32,321 nucleotides of DNA from an uncultured Treponema sp. Lineage in GTDB: Bacteria > Spirochaetota > Spirochaetia > Treponematales > Treponemataceae. The DNA is taken from assembly GCF_945873775.1 (NCBI RefSeq), contig NZ_CAMCEC010000027.1, positions 1 through 32,321 of the forward strand, read 5' to 3'. This document shows, in pieces, positions 25,478-32,258 of this stretch (within the stretch, counting starts at the first letter, position 1; every line of letters starts with the position of its first letter). Under the pieces are notes generated by a model. That model was not told where the DNA came from, made no database searches, and saw only the letters and a program-made list of their open reading frames with translations. The position numbers and the translations under genes are program-made.

Positions 25478-26536
25478 TCAGACTACCATTTCATCATCGC
25501 TAGAACGAGCAATAACAATTTCACCAGAATCTTCAAGACGGCGGATTACGCTAACAATCTTCTGCTGGCTTTCTTCAACATCTTTCAAGCGGACAGGTCC
25601 CATGTATTCCATGTCTTCTTTAAGCATTGAAGCGGCACGCTTTGACATATTGCGGAAAATCTTGTCCTGAACTTCTGTATCAACTGATTTCAAAGCCTTT
25701 GCAAGCTCCTGCGTATCAACTTCACGGAGAACTTTCTGAATCGCGCGGTCATCAAGCATAACAATATCTTCGAAAACAAACATTCTCTTCTTGATTTCTT
25801 CCGCAAGCTCTGGATCATCTTCTTCAAGAGTTTCAATAATCGCCTTTTCAGAAGAACGGTCAACAAGGTTAAGAATTTCAACGATCGAGTCAACACCACC
25901 GGCAGCCGTGTAGTCTTCGCTGGAAAGAGTTGAAAGTTTCTTTTCAAGAACACGTTCAACTTCGCGCAGAACTTCCGGGCTTGTGCGGTCCATTGTGGCA
26001 AGACGCTTTGAAACTTCCGGCTGAATTTCCGCTGGAAGATTCTGAAGAATTGTAGCAGCCTTTTGAGGCTCAAGGTACGCAAGAATAAGCGAAATTGTCT
26101 GCGGATATTCCTGCTGAACAAAGTTCAAAAGATGAGCTGGATCTGTTCGGCGGATAAAATCAAACGGACGAACCTGCAAAGAGCTTGTAAGCCTGTTGAT
26201 AATATCAATAGCTTTTTGGCTTCCCAAAGATTTTTCAAGAAGCTCACGGGCAAAATCAATACCGCCAGTGGTAATAAAATTCTGCGCCTGCATAAGCTCC
26301 TGAAATTCTTCAAGAACCTGATCTTTAAAGTCTGCGTCAATTGTATCAAGGCGCGCAATTTCAAAAGTAAGAGTTTCAACTTCATCTTCGCGCAAGTGCT
26401 TCATTACATCAGAGGCTACATCGCTTCCGATTGCAACGAGGAAAATAGCGGCTTTTTGGCGGCCGGTAAGATTCTTATAATCCTTGATTCCGCCCTTTTT
26501 CTTGCTTTTTTTGCCGTCAACAAGTTCTTCTGCCAT
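25478..26536 (-). CDS. fliG: Flagellar motor switch protein FliG
   Basis: 352 residues; part of the C-ring that receives torque from the stator. The N-terminal domain begins after a Lys-rich leader with LTGRQKAAIFLVAIGSDVASDVMKHL. The middle domain carries EYPQTISLILAYLEPQKAATIL (the EHPQ-like motif). The C-terminal domain contains MFVFEDIVMLDDRAIQKVLREVD with the charged torque helix, and MSKRAASMLKEDMEYMGPVRLKDVE. Spirochaetes carry two fliG genes; the one in this operon corresponds to the motor-active FliG2. ATG 26536 lies 3 nt after the fliF stop, and its GGAGG is the last codons of fliF. Confidence 0.97.
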   Translation of the reverse strand: MAEELVDGKKSKKKGGIKDYKNLTGRQKAAIFLVAIGSDVASDVMKHLREDEVETLTFEIARLDTIDADFKDQVLEEFQELMQAQNFITTGGIDFARELLEKSLGSQKAIDIINRLTSSLQVRPFDFIRRTDPAHLLNFVQQEYPQTISLILAYLEPQKAATILQNLPAEIQPEVSKRLATMDRTSPEVLREVERVLEKKLSTLSSEDYTAAGGVDSIVEILNLVDRSSEKAIIETLEEDDPELAEEIKKRMFVFEDIVMLDDRAIQKVLREVDTQELAKALKSVDTEVQDKIFRNMSKRAASMLKEDMEYMGPVRLKDVEESQQKIVSVIRRLEDSGEIVIARSSDDEMVV

Positions 26537-26539
26537 AAA

Positions 26540-28246
26540 CTATTCCTCCATAAGCCAAGTGCGGATAAGCATTGCAACATCTTCTGGATGCTCTTTTGCC
26601 ATTGCAATCGCATTTTCCTGAAGCTCTGCCCGCTTGCGCTCTTCAACAGACATTGTAACTTCCATTCCCTGCTGCTGGGCTTCAAGAAGCGCTCTCTGTC
26701 TTTCTTCTTCCTGCTGACGAATTCTAGCTTCCTCTGCAAGACGGCGGCGGCGTTCAATTTCTCTGCTGATAATACGGAACGCAATGAACGCAATAAGAAT
26801 TATAGCAATTCCAATCAGGCTGAACATAATTGTGCGGTTTCTGTTAAGCTGCGCAATATATGCCAAATCTTCTTTTTCCTGCTCTTCTGTCCTGTCAAAA
26901 GGAATATTTGTAACTGTAACGCTGTCTCCGCGGGCTCTGCTATAGCCTACAGCATCCTGAACAAGTTTTGTTGTATTTGCAAGCTGCTCTGGAGTAATAG
27001 GAATGTACTCGCGCTTTAAATGTCCGTTTTCAAGAATAGGACGGTTATTTTCATCATAAACTTTACGCCACTGGCCGTCAATGTTTACAGAAACTGTAAT
27101 GCGGTCAATCTGCGGACTTGTAATTTCAGAAACATTTTTTTCGTTCAGCGCATAGTTGCGTTTTATGCCTTCTTCTGTGGATTTACCAACAACATTTGAC
27201 ATATCGCTGTAAACTGGAGGATTCTGACCTTCAACGCCAGCAGGACCTTCAGGATTGTAGCCGGTTCCTGTAAATGACTTGTTTACAGTTTCTTCCGACA
27301 AAGTAAGGCTGTTTACAATTTCAGAGTCATCATAAGGAGTGTTCGGGTTATCCGGACGGATTGTAATTCCGCCGTATTCTCTTGAAGTAGTTGTGCGCTC
27401 AGACATATTCATGTCAATCTTGATGTTCGCAACTCTTACACGGTTATCAGAGAATGTTCCCTTCAATGCTGCAAGGACAAGTCCTGTATATGTAGTTTCC
27501 TGCTTAAGAATAAGCTTGCGCTGTTTTTCTATATTTGAAATGCGGTCGCTTTCCGCCATGCCTTCAAAGTCATTTATCTGAACATTTGAAGCGCCGTCGT
27601 TGATTACAATATTTTCATCGCGCAGACCTTCTACGCTGGCTTTTATAAGATTTTGAATTCCACGGATTTTGCGCTTATCCGTAAGAACATCGCTGTTTCC
27701 TTTAGCAAACAAAACAATGCTTGCAGATGTTGGATTCTGATTTTCTGTGAATAAAGATTCATCTGGGAGAACAAGATTTACTTCTGCGCGCTGGATTCCG
27801 TCCAAAGACTCAAGCTGCTGCTTTAAAGCTGTTTCTGTTGCGCGCTGCCAGTTCACCTTGTCATCAAAGTCTGTTCTTGACCAACGGGTAACATCAAAAA
27901 GGCTGTAGGCATCAAGGCTCGACGGAGCATAGCCTTCAGCAATGAGACGGCTTCTGTATTTTTTTGCTATATCGCTGTTTTCAACAGAAATATAATTGTC
28001 AGATGAAACATAGGCCTTTACATTGTCCTGATCAAGGCGGGAAAGAATAAGCTCCCGTTCTTTTTCATCATTTACCGGACCGTTAAAAAGGCGCACTGTG
28101 GAAGGGCGAGACGACATAGAAGCCATAAGAACAATCACCGCTATAGCAACCACAACGATGGCAGCCACAATAGCTTTTTGGAGAGTTGTCCACTTCGCCC
28201 ATTTTTCTTTAATGGTTTCTAAATTTTTCTTGAACCATTCGTTCAT
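26540..28246 (-). CDS. fliF: Flagellar MS-ring protein FliF
   Basis: 568 residues. TM1 lies at about 24-43 (AIVAAIVVVAIAVIVLMAS) and TM2 at about 475-495 (TIMFSLIGIAIILIAFIAF). Between them are ring-building motifs such as VRLFNGPVNDEKERELILSRL, GYAPSSLDAYSLFDVTRWSRTDFD in part, and the secretin-like LESLDGIQRAEVNLVLPDESLF. The cytoplasmic C-terminus (ENAIAMAKEHPEDVAMLIRTW) is the FliG-binding tail. Start ATG 28246 has a strong GGAGGGG, but that sequence is the loop of a 9-bp hairpin whose 3' arm contains the ATG. fliF also has its own promoter and a leader of about 200 nt, unlike its operon neighbours. Confidence 0.96.
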   Translation of the reverse strand: MNEWFKKNLETIKEKWAKWTTLQKAIVAAIVVVAIAVIVLMASMSSRPSTVRLFNGPVNDEKERELILSRLDQDNVKAYVSSDNYISVENSDIAKKYRSRLIAEGYAPSSLDAYSLFDVTRWSRTDFDDKVNWQRATETALKQQLESLDGIQRAEVNLVLPDESLFTENQNPTSASIVLFAKGNSDVLTDKRKIRGIQNLIKASVEGLRDENIVINDGASNVQINDFEGMAESDRISNIEKQRKLILKQETTYTGLVLAALKGTFSDNRVRVANIKIDMNMSERTTTSREYGGITIRPDNPNTPYDDSEIVNSLTLSEETVNKSFTGTGYNPEGPAGVEGQNPPVYSDMSNVVGKSTEEGIKRNYALNEKNVSEITSPQIDRITVSVNIDGQWRKVYDENNRPILENGHLKREYIPITPEQLANTTKLVQDAVGYSRARGDSVTVTNIPFDRTEEQEKEDLAYIAQLNRNRTIMFSLIGIAIILIAFIAFRIISREIERRRRLAEEARIRQQEEERQRALLEAQQQGMEVTMSVEERKRAELQENAIAMAKEHPEDVAMLIRTWLMEE

Positions 28247-28266
28247 ATTCCCCTCCCATGAACGAA
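28238..28266 (-). promoter_or_regulatory. Start-codon hairpin of fliF
   Basis: In the mRNA, UUCGUUCAU (28266-28258) pairs perfectly with AUGAACGAA (28246-28238), the first three codons of fliF. The 11-nt loop, GGGAGGGGAAU, is the ribosome-binding site. A tenth G-U pair can be added. Initiation should depend on opening this 9-bp stem. Confidence 0.65.
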
Positions 28267-28426
28267 CTCATTTTATGGAAGCCTATAAAAATCTCAGTTT
28301 TTATAGGCAACTCTAATAATGCGATGTTTTATCGATGCTATTACAGCGAATTAAAACTCGCAGGTTTTCTAAAAGCGAACTGTAAAGTGAGCTTTTAGAA
28401 AACCCCTTATTTCTATTTTACGCTGT
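28267..28426 (-). promoter_or_regulatory. Structured 5' leader of fliF
   Basis: In mRNA order: ACAGCG (28426-28421) pairs with CGCTGT (28348-28343) and encloses a perfect 14-bp hairpin (28404-28391 with 28376-28363, 14-nt loop). A perfect 11-bp hairpin (28308-28298 with 28291-28281, 6-nt loop) follows further down. None is followed by a run of T, so these are not simple terminators. No known riboswitch class is recognised. Confidence 0.6.
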
Positions 28427-28450
28427 CCCACTCGCATAAAAAGATAGGAC

Positions 28451-28479
28451 AGTATAACACAAATTCCCGAATTTGACAA
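28451..28479 (-). promoter_or_regulatory. Internal promoter upstream of fliF
   Basis: TTGTCA (28479-28474), a 17-bp spacer and TATACT (28456-28451). The -35 lies 26 bp after the fliE stop. Predicted start is near 28444, about 200 nt before the fliF ATG. Confidence 0.7.
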
Positions 28480-28504
28480 TAAAACTTTTTAGCAAACCAG
28501 AACG

Positions 28505-28855
28505 CTATCTGTTCTGCGAAAGCTCATTCCAGCCTTTTACAAGACGGTCAATTACATTCTGCGCAAGATCCAGCGACATCTGGGCTTTTGCCATGGCAGT
28601 TGTAACGTCATGAATGTCAACGCTGTCCGGATCTGTTATGACTTTTTCCTGAAGGGCTGAAACATTAAGCTGCTGGCTGTTCATTTCGTTTACAGCTTCA
28701 AGAAGGTAAGTTCTAAACGACTCTTTCTTTTCAGCTCCGTCAACAGAAGCTGTTCCATTTCCATTTAAAGCCTTGCTGACGTTTCCGATGGCTGAAGTCC
28801 CAAGATGAGACGCATTCGACCTGTTAAGCTCCATAGAGCCAAAAGAAAGATTCAT
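28505..28855 (-). CDS. fliE: Flagellar hook-basal body protein FliE
   Basis: 116 residues; the adaptor between MS ring and rod. The C-terminal half is conserved: SFRTYLLEAVNEMNSQQLNVSALQEK, VDIHDVTTAMAKAQMSLDLAQNVIDRLVKGWNEL. The N-terminal 40 residues are variable. Start ATG 28855 has GGGAGGA immediately upstream. It begins 29 bp after flgC, and 258 bp without a gene separates it from fliF. Confidence 0.95.
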   Translation of the reverse strand: MNLSFGSMELNRSNASHLGTSAIGNVSKALNGNGTASVDGAEKKESFRTYLLEAVNEMNSQQLNVSALQEKVITDPDSVDIHDVTTAMAKAQMSLDLAQNVIDRLVKGWNELSQNR

Positions 28856-28884
28856 AGTTCCTCCCGTTTACTTATTAGCTGCAA

Positions 28885-29346
28885 CTAGCGGTTTCCAATT
28901 TCCAAAGCAGAGGCAAACATTTCCTTGCTGCCCTGAATAACAGAACTGTTGGCTTCGTAAGCACGGTTCGCGCTTATCATGTTCACCATTTCGTTTACAA
29001 TATTCACGTTAGGATATTCAACGTAGCCTTTGTTCGGTCCAGACTGAATTGCATCCGGGTGGCTTGGATCATAAACCATTCTTCCCTGCTCGCTGTCTTT
29101 TACGATTTCACGCACACGAACGCCTTTTCCAGGTCCGTTGTCCAGCTCTGAATCCACAAAAGGAAATCTCCACTGAGGATTTGAAGAAGAAATAGGCTCA
29201 ACAATCACGCTCTGCTTTCGGTAAGCTCCGCCTTCCTGAGTACGTGTTGTTGTTGCATTCGCAATATTGTTTGAAATGACATCAGTGCGCAGACGCTCCA
29301 CGCTCATTCCTGTTGCCGCTATGTTTATGCTTGTAAATAATCCCAT
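28885..29346 (-). CDS. flgC: Flagellar basal-body rod protein FlgC
   Basis: 153 residues from ATG 29346, with GGAG about 7 nt upstream; an in-frame TTG at 29358 covers that ribosome-binding site and is rejected. The rod-protein N-terminus GLFTSINIAATGMSVERLRTDVISNNIANA contains the asparagine-rich SNNIAN motif. The C-terminus has VEYPNVNIVNEMVNMISANRAYEAN, the usual FlgC ending. It is part of the proximal rod. Starts 32 bp after the flgB stop. Confidence 0.96.
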   Translation of the reverse strand: MGLFTSINIAATGMSVERLRTDVISNNIANATTTRTQEGGAYRKQSVIVEPISSSNPQWRFPFVDSELDNGPGKGVRVREIVKDSEQGRMVYDPSHPDAIQSGPNKGYVEYPNVNIVNEMVNMISANRAYEANSSVIQGSKEMFASALEIGNR

Positions 29347-29378
29347 ACTTTTCTCCAAAACTCAATAGTAAAAATAAA

Positions 29379-29798
29379 CTATATTGACTTCATGGCCGTC
29401 TTGACCTGTGAAAACTCAAAATTCATAAGCTGAGTCAAAAGGCGATACTGCATCTGAATCTGAACAACATTCATTGCTTCCTGCTCTGCATCAACATTGT
29501 TTCCGTTGGCTTTTGAAGCAGTCGTGTAGTCGGAAACACGTCTAGGCTCAACATCACGCCAGTCGCGCGGAACTTCGCTCTGAATATGGCGCGCGTCATT
29601 TGTCGCCATGCGGAAAGAGCTGTGCTCGTTATCGCGGCTAATGAAGGCTTTTTTCAGTTCGCTTTCAAAGTTTACGGACTGCCTCTTGAAATTCGCAACT
29701 TCGCTGTTTGCAATATTATTTGCAGTAACCTGATAGCGGAGGCTTTCAACATCAAGAGCGCGGTGAAGCAAATCTACAGAATTTGAAAAACTGTTCAT
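29379..29798 (-). CDS. flgB: Flagellar basal-body rod protein FlgB
   Basis: 139 residues. The N-terminus DLLHRALDVESLRYQVTANNIANSEVANFKR has the rod ANNIAN motif; the C-terminus EQEAMNVVQIQMQYRLLTQLMNFEFSQVKTAM is typical of FlgB. First gene of the flagellar operon. ATG 29798 has no Shine-Dalgarno and lies 7 nt after a sigma-28-like -10 element, so it is probably translated from a leaderless mRNA when transcribed from that promoter. Confidence 0.95.
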   Translation of the reverse strand: MNSFSNSVDLLHRALDVESLRYQVTANNIANSEVANFKRQSVNFESELKKAFISRDNEHSSFRMATNDARHIQSEVPRDWRDVEPRRVSDYTTASKANGNNVDAEQEAMNVVQIQMQYRLLTQLMNFEFSQVKTAMKSI

Positions 29799-29805
29799 AC
29801 TCTGT

Positions 29806-29832
29806 TCATCGGCATTCCAGAAAAAAAGTTTA
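29806..29832 (-). promoter_or_regulatory. Sigma-28-like promoter of the flgB operon
   Basis: On the minus strand: TAAACTTT (29832-29825), exactly 11 nt, then GCCGATGA (29813-29806). The motility sigma factor consensus is TAAAGTTT-N11-GCCGATAA, so there is one mismatch per half. A sigma-70-like TATAGT lies just upstream, but no -35 with good spacing accompanies it. Confidence 0.65.
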
Positions 29833-29926
29833 TACTATAAATGTATGGTTTTTATTAAAATGGAAATTCAACAGTCATTTCCGCGCAGTTCGAATGTCAT
29901 AAGAATTCTTGAATCGGAAAAAGACC

Positions 29927-29956
29927 TTGTAAATTAAATTGTTTTTGCAATATATT
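29927..29956 (+). promoter_or_regulatory. Promoter of the HipA/CtkA-like kinase gene
   Basis: TTGTAA (29927-29932), an 18-bp spacer and TATATT (29951-29956). Predicted start near 29963. AAGGAAG at 29966-29972 then serves ATG 29977. Confidence 0.5.
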
Positions 29957-29976
29957 GTAGCTAACAAGGAAGAATA

Positions 29977-31164
29977 ATGAACTACATACTTTGCCACAAA
30001 GATATTCCGGTTTTAAGATTCTCAACCGAGGATGAAGAAATCTCCGAAGTTTCTGAAATAATCTGCAAGGAACATCTTCCAGTCGGAATATCGCAAGACA
30101 ATGAAAAAGGAAAAACATTAAAAAGCCAGTTCCGCTCCTGGTGGAAAGGCCGCTCAATTCCTGCGAGCCGCCAGAATCTTGACACTGCCCTTGAGCAGCT
30201 CGGAAACATCACCACGGATTATCTTATAGAAAAAAGCTACGGTCTAAGCCTTTCTGACCATTATTGGGCAAAACCTTTAACAAGCAACTTGTCCTGGAAA
30301 GATGTGAATTTCTTTCAGAACAGTTTTTCAGATGACGTAGGAAAAGCCCTCTTCGGCGTTCTGAATTCAGACAGCACCGAAAAACTGAATCTTGTTTCCC
30401 CGGACAACACATCTGACGGCTGGCTCAAAAAAAAATGGATTATAAACAACGGTGAAAGAATTCTTTTAAAGGCTGGAAGCGCACCGTATTATCAGGAACC
30501 GTTCAACGAAGTCTTGACTTCTGAAATTTGCAAAAAGCTCGGAATAGAACACGTTGAATATAAAATCATAAAAACCGATGGAACTTTCTACTCGTCATGT
30601 CCTGACTTTGTGTCGCCGCAGACAGAACTTGTTCCAGCCCGGCACATTGTGAACACTTTAAAAAAGGACAACAACACTTCAAATTTCAACCATCTCATAA
30701 ACTGCTGTACGGAACTTGGATTCAAGAATACGGAAAAATTAAAGAAAGGAATCTGCAATATGCTAACAGTTGACTTTATAATCGCCAACACCGACAGGCA
30801 CTACAACAACTTCGGATTTTTAAGGAATCCTGACACCCTTGAATGGCTCGGGCTTGCACCTGTATTCGACAGCGGAACTTCATTTTTCCATAGCGAAAGT
30901 GTATTCTCATTAAGAAATCCATACTTGCAAGAATCTTCAAAAATAAAGGCAAAGCCGTTCGCCTCAAACCAGAAAGAACAGATGAAAAAAATTCCGTTCA
31001 TGGAATACTGCTCGGATTTGGACTTTGAGAGGCTCGACGGCGTTTCAGAATTCTTCGGAAAGCTCATATCGCAAAATCCATACATCGAGCCGGAACGCGC
31101 GGAAATCTTGTGCAAAACGCTGGATTCAAGGATAGCTGAAACAAAAATGCTTTTTGATAATTAG
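29977..31164 (+). CDS. HipA-fold Ser/Thr kinase, CtkA-like
   Basis: 395 residues. The N-terminal half has the features of CtkA/HipA-domain proteins common in gut Firmicutes: WWKGRSIPASRQNLDTALEQLG, YGLSLSDHYWAKP, WKDVNFFQNSFSDDVGKALFG. The kinase core has LLKAGSAPYYQEPFNE with the ATP-binding Lys about 165, the catalytic loop NTDRHYNNFG (D273, N278) and a metal-binding FDSG (D298). All are intact, so it should be active. There is no HipB-type helix-turn-helix gene next to it, and the N-terminus lacks an obvious HipA N1 subdomain, so toxin-antitoxin function is not shown. It has its own promoter and ribosome-binding site, and sits between the flagellar operon and a repeat cluster, which suggests an acquired gene. 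Confidence 0.82.
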   Translation: MNYILCHKDIPVLRFSTEDEEISEVSEIICKEHLPVGISQDNEKGKTLKSQFRSWWKGRSIPASRQNLDTALEQLGNITTDYLIEKSYGLSLSDHYWAKPLTSNLSWKDVNFFQNSFSDDVGKALFGVLNSDSTEKLNLVSPDNTSDGWLKKKWIINNGERILLKAGSAPYYQEPFNEVLTSEICKKLGIEHVEYKIIKTDGTFYSSCPDFVSPQTELVPARHIVNTLKKDNNTSNFNHLINCCTELGFKNTEKLKKGICNMLTVDFIIANTDRHYNNFGFLRNPDTLEWLGLAPVFDSGTSFFHSESVFSLRNPYLQESSKIKAKPFASNQKEQMKKIPFMEYCSDLDFERLDGVSEFFGKLISQNPYIEPERAEILCKTLDSRIAETKMLFDN

Positions 31165-31178
31165 CATGAAGCTTCTCT

Positions 31179-31356
31179 AGTAGTCATTTGTTATCGCCAA
31201 CTTTGCTTATATGTCATTTCTGCTATTGCTTATATGTCATTGCCGGACTCACTGCAACAAATCCAAACAAGATTATCCAGTCAAGCAGGATAATGACAAA
31301 ACGATTTGTCATTCCTGCTATTGGCTATATGTCATTCCCGCACTCGATGCGGGAAT
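31179..31356. repeat. Cluster of GTCATT-type palindromic repeats after the kinase gene
   Basis: At least five copies of (T)GTCATT occur (31180, 31212, 31235, 31307, 31330), plus one inverted AATGACA (31292-31298). A 16-bp unit, TTGCTTATATGTCATT, is repeated exactly at 31203 and 31226 and with changes at 31321. The last copy forms a perfect 9-bp stem (31334-31342 with 31348-31356, loop CTCGA). Same family as the repeats at 10138, 13900 and 20754. Confidence 0.75.
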
Positions 31357-31368
31357 CTGTCTTTTTTT
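31334..31368 (+). terminator. Possible terminator formed by the last repeat copy
   Basis: The 9-bp GC-rich stem at 31334-31356 is followed within 5 nt by a run of seven T (31362-31368). It could end transcripts from the kinase gene about 170 bp upstream. Confidence 0.45.
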
Positions 31369-31388
31369 ACAACACCGCCTGCCCGCCA

Positions 31389-32214
31389 TTACTTGCCTGT
31401 TGAGCGGACAATGCGGAAGCCAAGGTCGTAGCAGGTGTTACGGGCGCCGCTCCAGTTCTTGTAGTCCACCCCGCAGCGGTCGGTGTTGTGGCACCAGCTG
31501 CCGCAGCAGTAATAGCTGCACTTGCTGCTACCGTTGGTGTAGGAATCCCAGCACCATTCCCCTACGTTACCGCTCATGTCGTAAAGTCCGTAATCGTTCG
31601 GCTTTTTCTGCGCTACTGGATGTGTCTTACTTCCGCTGTTGTCGTAATACCAGCCCACTTCATCCAAATTATCGCTTCCGCTGTACCTGAATTCCTGTCC
31701 GCCTTTTGCCGCATACTGCCATTCTTCCACTGTTGGCAGACGGTAGCCGTTGGCATTCTCGTTGAATTCAATTATCCCAGAAACACTGTTGCCTTCATTA
31801 AGGAACATACTCCCATTCCAAAACGTCTGTTTTATATAAAACAGAATATACTGGAGCAAATCCAGCCATCACACTTAATTTGTTACAGAACACAATAGCG
31901 TCATACCAACTTATATTTTCTACAGGAAGATTTTTTTCTCCTTTGAGATTGCCAAGATTCTCGCCCATTACCAATTCATAGAATTCTTGTGTAACTTCAG
32001 TTTTTAGTATGCTGTAACTTTTTCCAGAAACTGCAATCATTGTGTCATCAAGAAAAGTATTGTTTAATATCTGTTTCTTTTCTTTTTCAGCCAAAAGGCT
32101 TTCTGCAGTAACATTTTTGTACTTTTCAAGAAGTTTCTAAAAGTTGTCTTCCGCAGCCACTACAGATGACAGCAGTGCAGACATTAAAGCAATAAAAATA
32201 AATTTCAATTTCAT
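31389..32214 (-). pseudogene. Broken FGE-sulfatase (SUMF1)-domain secreted protein gene
   Basis: ATG 32214, with GGGAGAG upstream, begins a good signal peptide (MKLKFIFIALMSALLSSVVA-A). Two lesions follow. Codon 26 is TAG (32139-32137), in a context where CAG (Gln) would fit. Around 31798-31802 the frame shifts: removing one T restores VPNEGNSVSGIIEF and joins the two halves. The total, 826 nt, is 3n+1, which agrees with a one-base insertion. Restored, the protein has about 274 residues: KTEVTQEFYELVMGEN, LPVENISWYDAIVFCNKLS, GYRLPTVEEWQYAAKGG, YGLYDMSGNVGEWCWDS and a final LGFRIVRS, the SUMF1-domain landmarks. Such proteins are numerous in treponemes and most are not true sulfatase activators. 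Either a real pseudogene or sequencing errors at a contig end. Confidence 0.8.
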
Positions 32215-32258
32215 AATCACTGCTCTCCCTGTTGAATAATCTGAATTCTCAAATCTCC

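Noticed and set aside
26063-27019. A 318-codon open frame on the + strand, antisense to fliG and fliF
   Set aside because: It is rich in Phe, Cys, Asn and Lys with no domain, and it crosses two well-conserved flagellar genes. The bias of the real genes' codons explains it. The same applies to the 174-codon frame at 25146-25670.
29845-29937. A 30-codon frame (MVFIKMEIQQ start) between flgB and the kinase gene, considered as a HipS- or HipB-like partner
   Set aside because: Too short for either, with no helix-turn-helix and no ribosome-binding site. Its end overlaps the kinase gene's -35 region.
32137-32139. Readthrough or recoding of the in-frame TAG in the SUMF1-domain gene
   Set aside because: TAG is an ordinary stop here (coaX, ribBA, fliE, fliF and fliJ all end in TAG), and a separate frameshift in the same gene also needs explaining.
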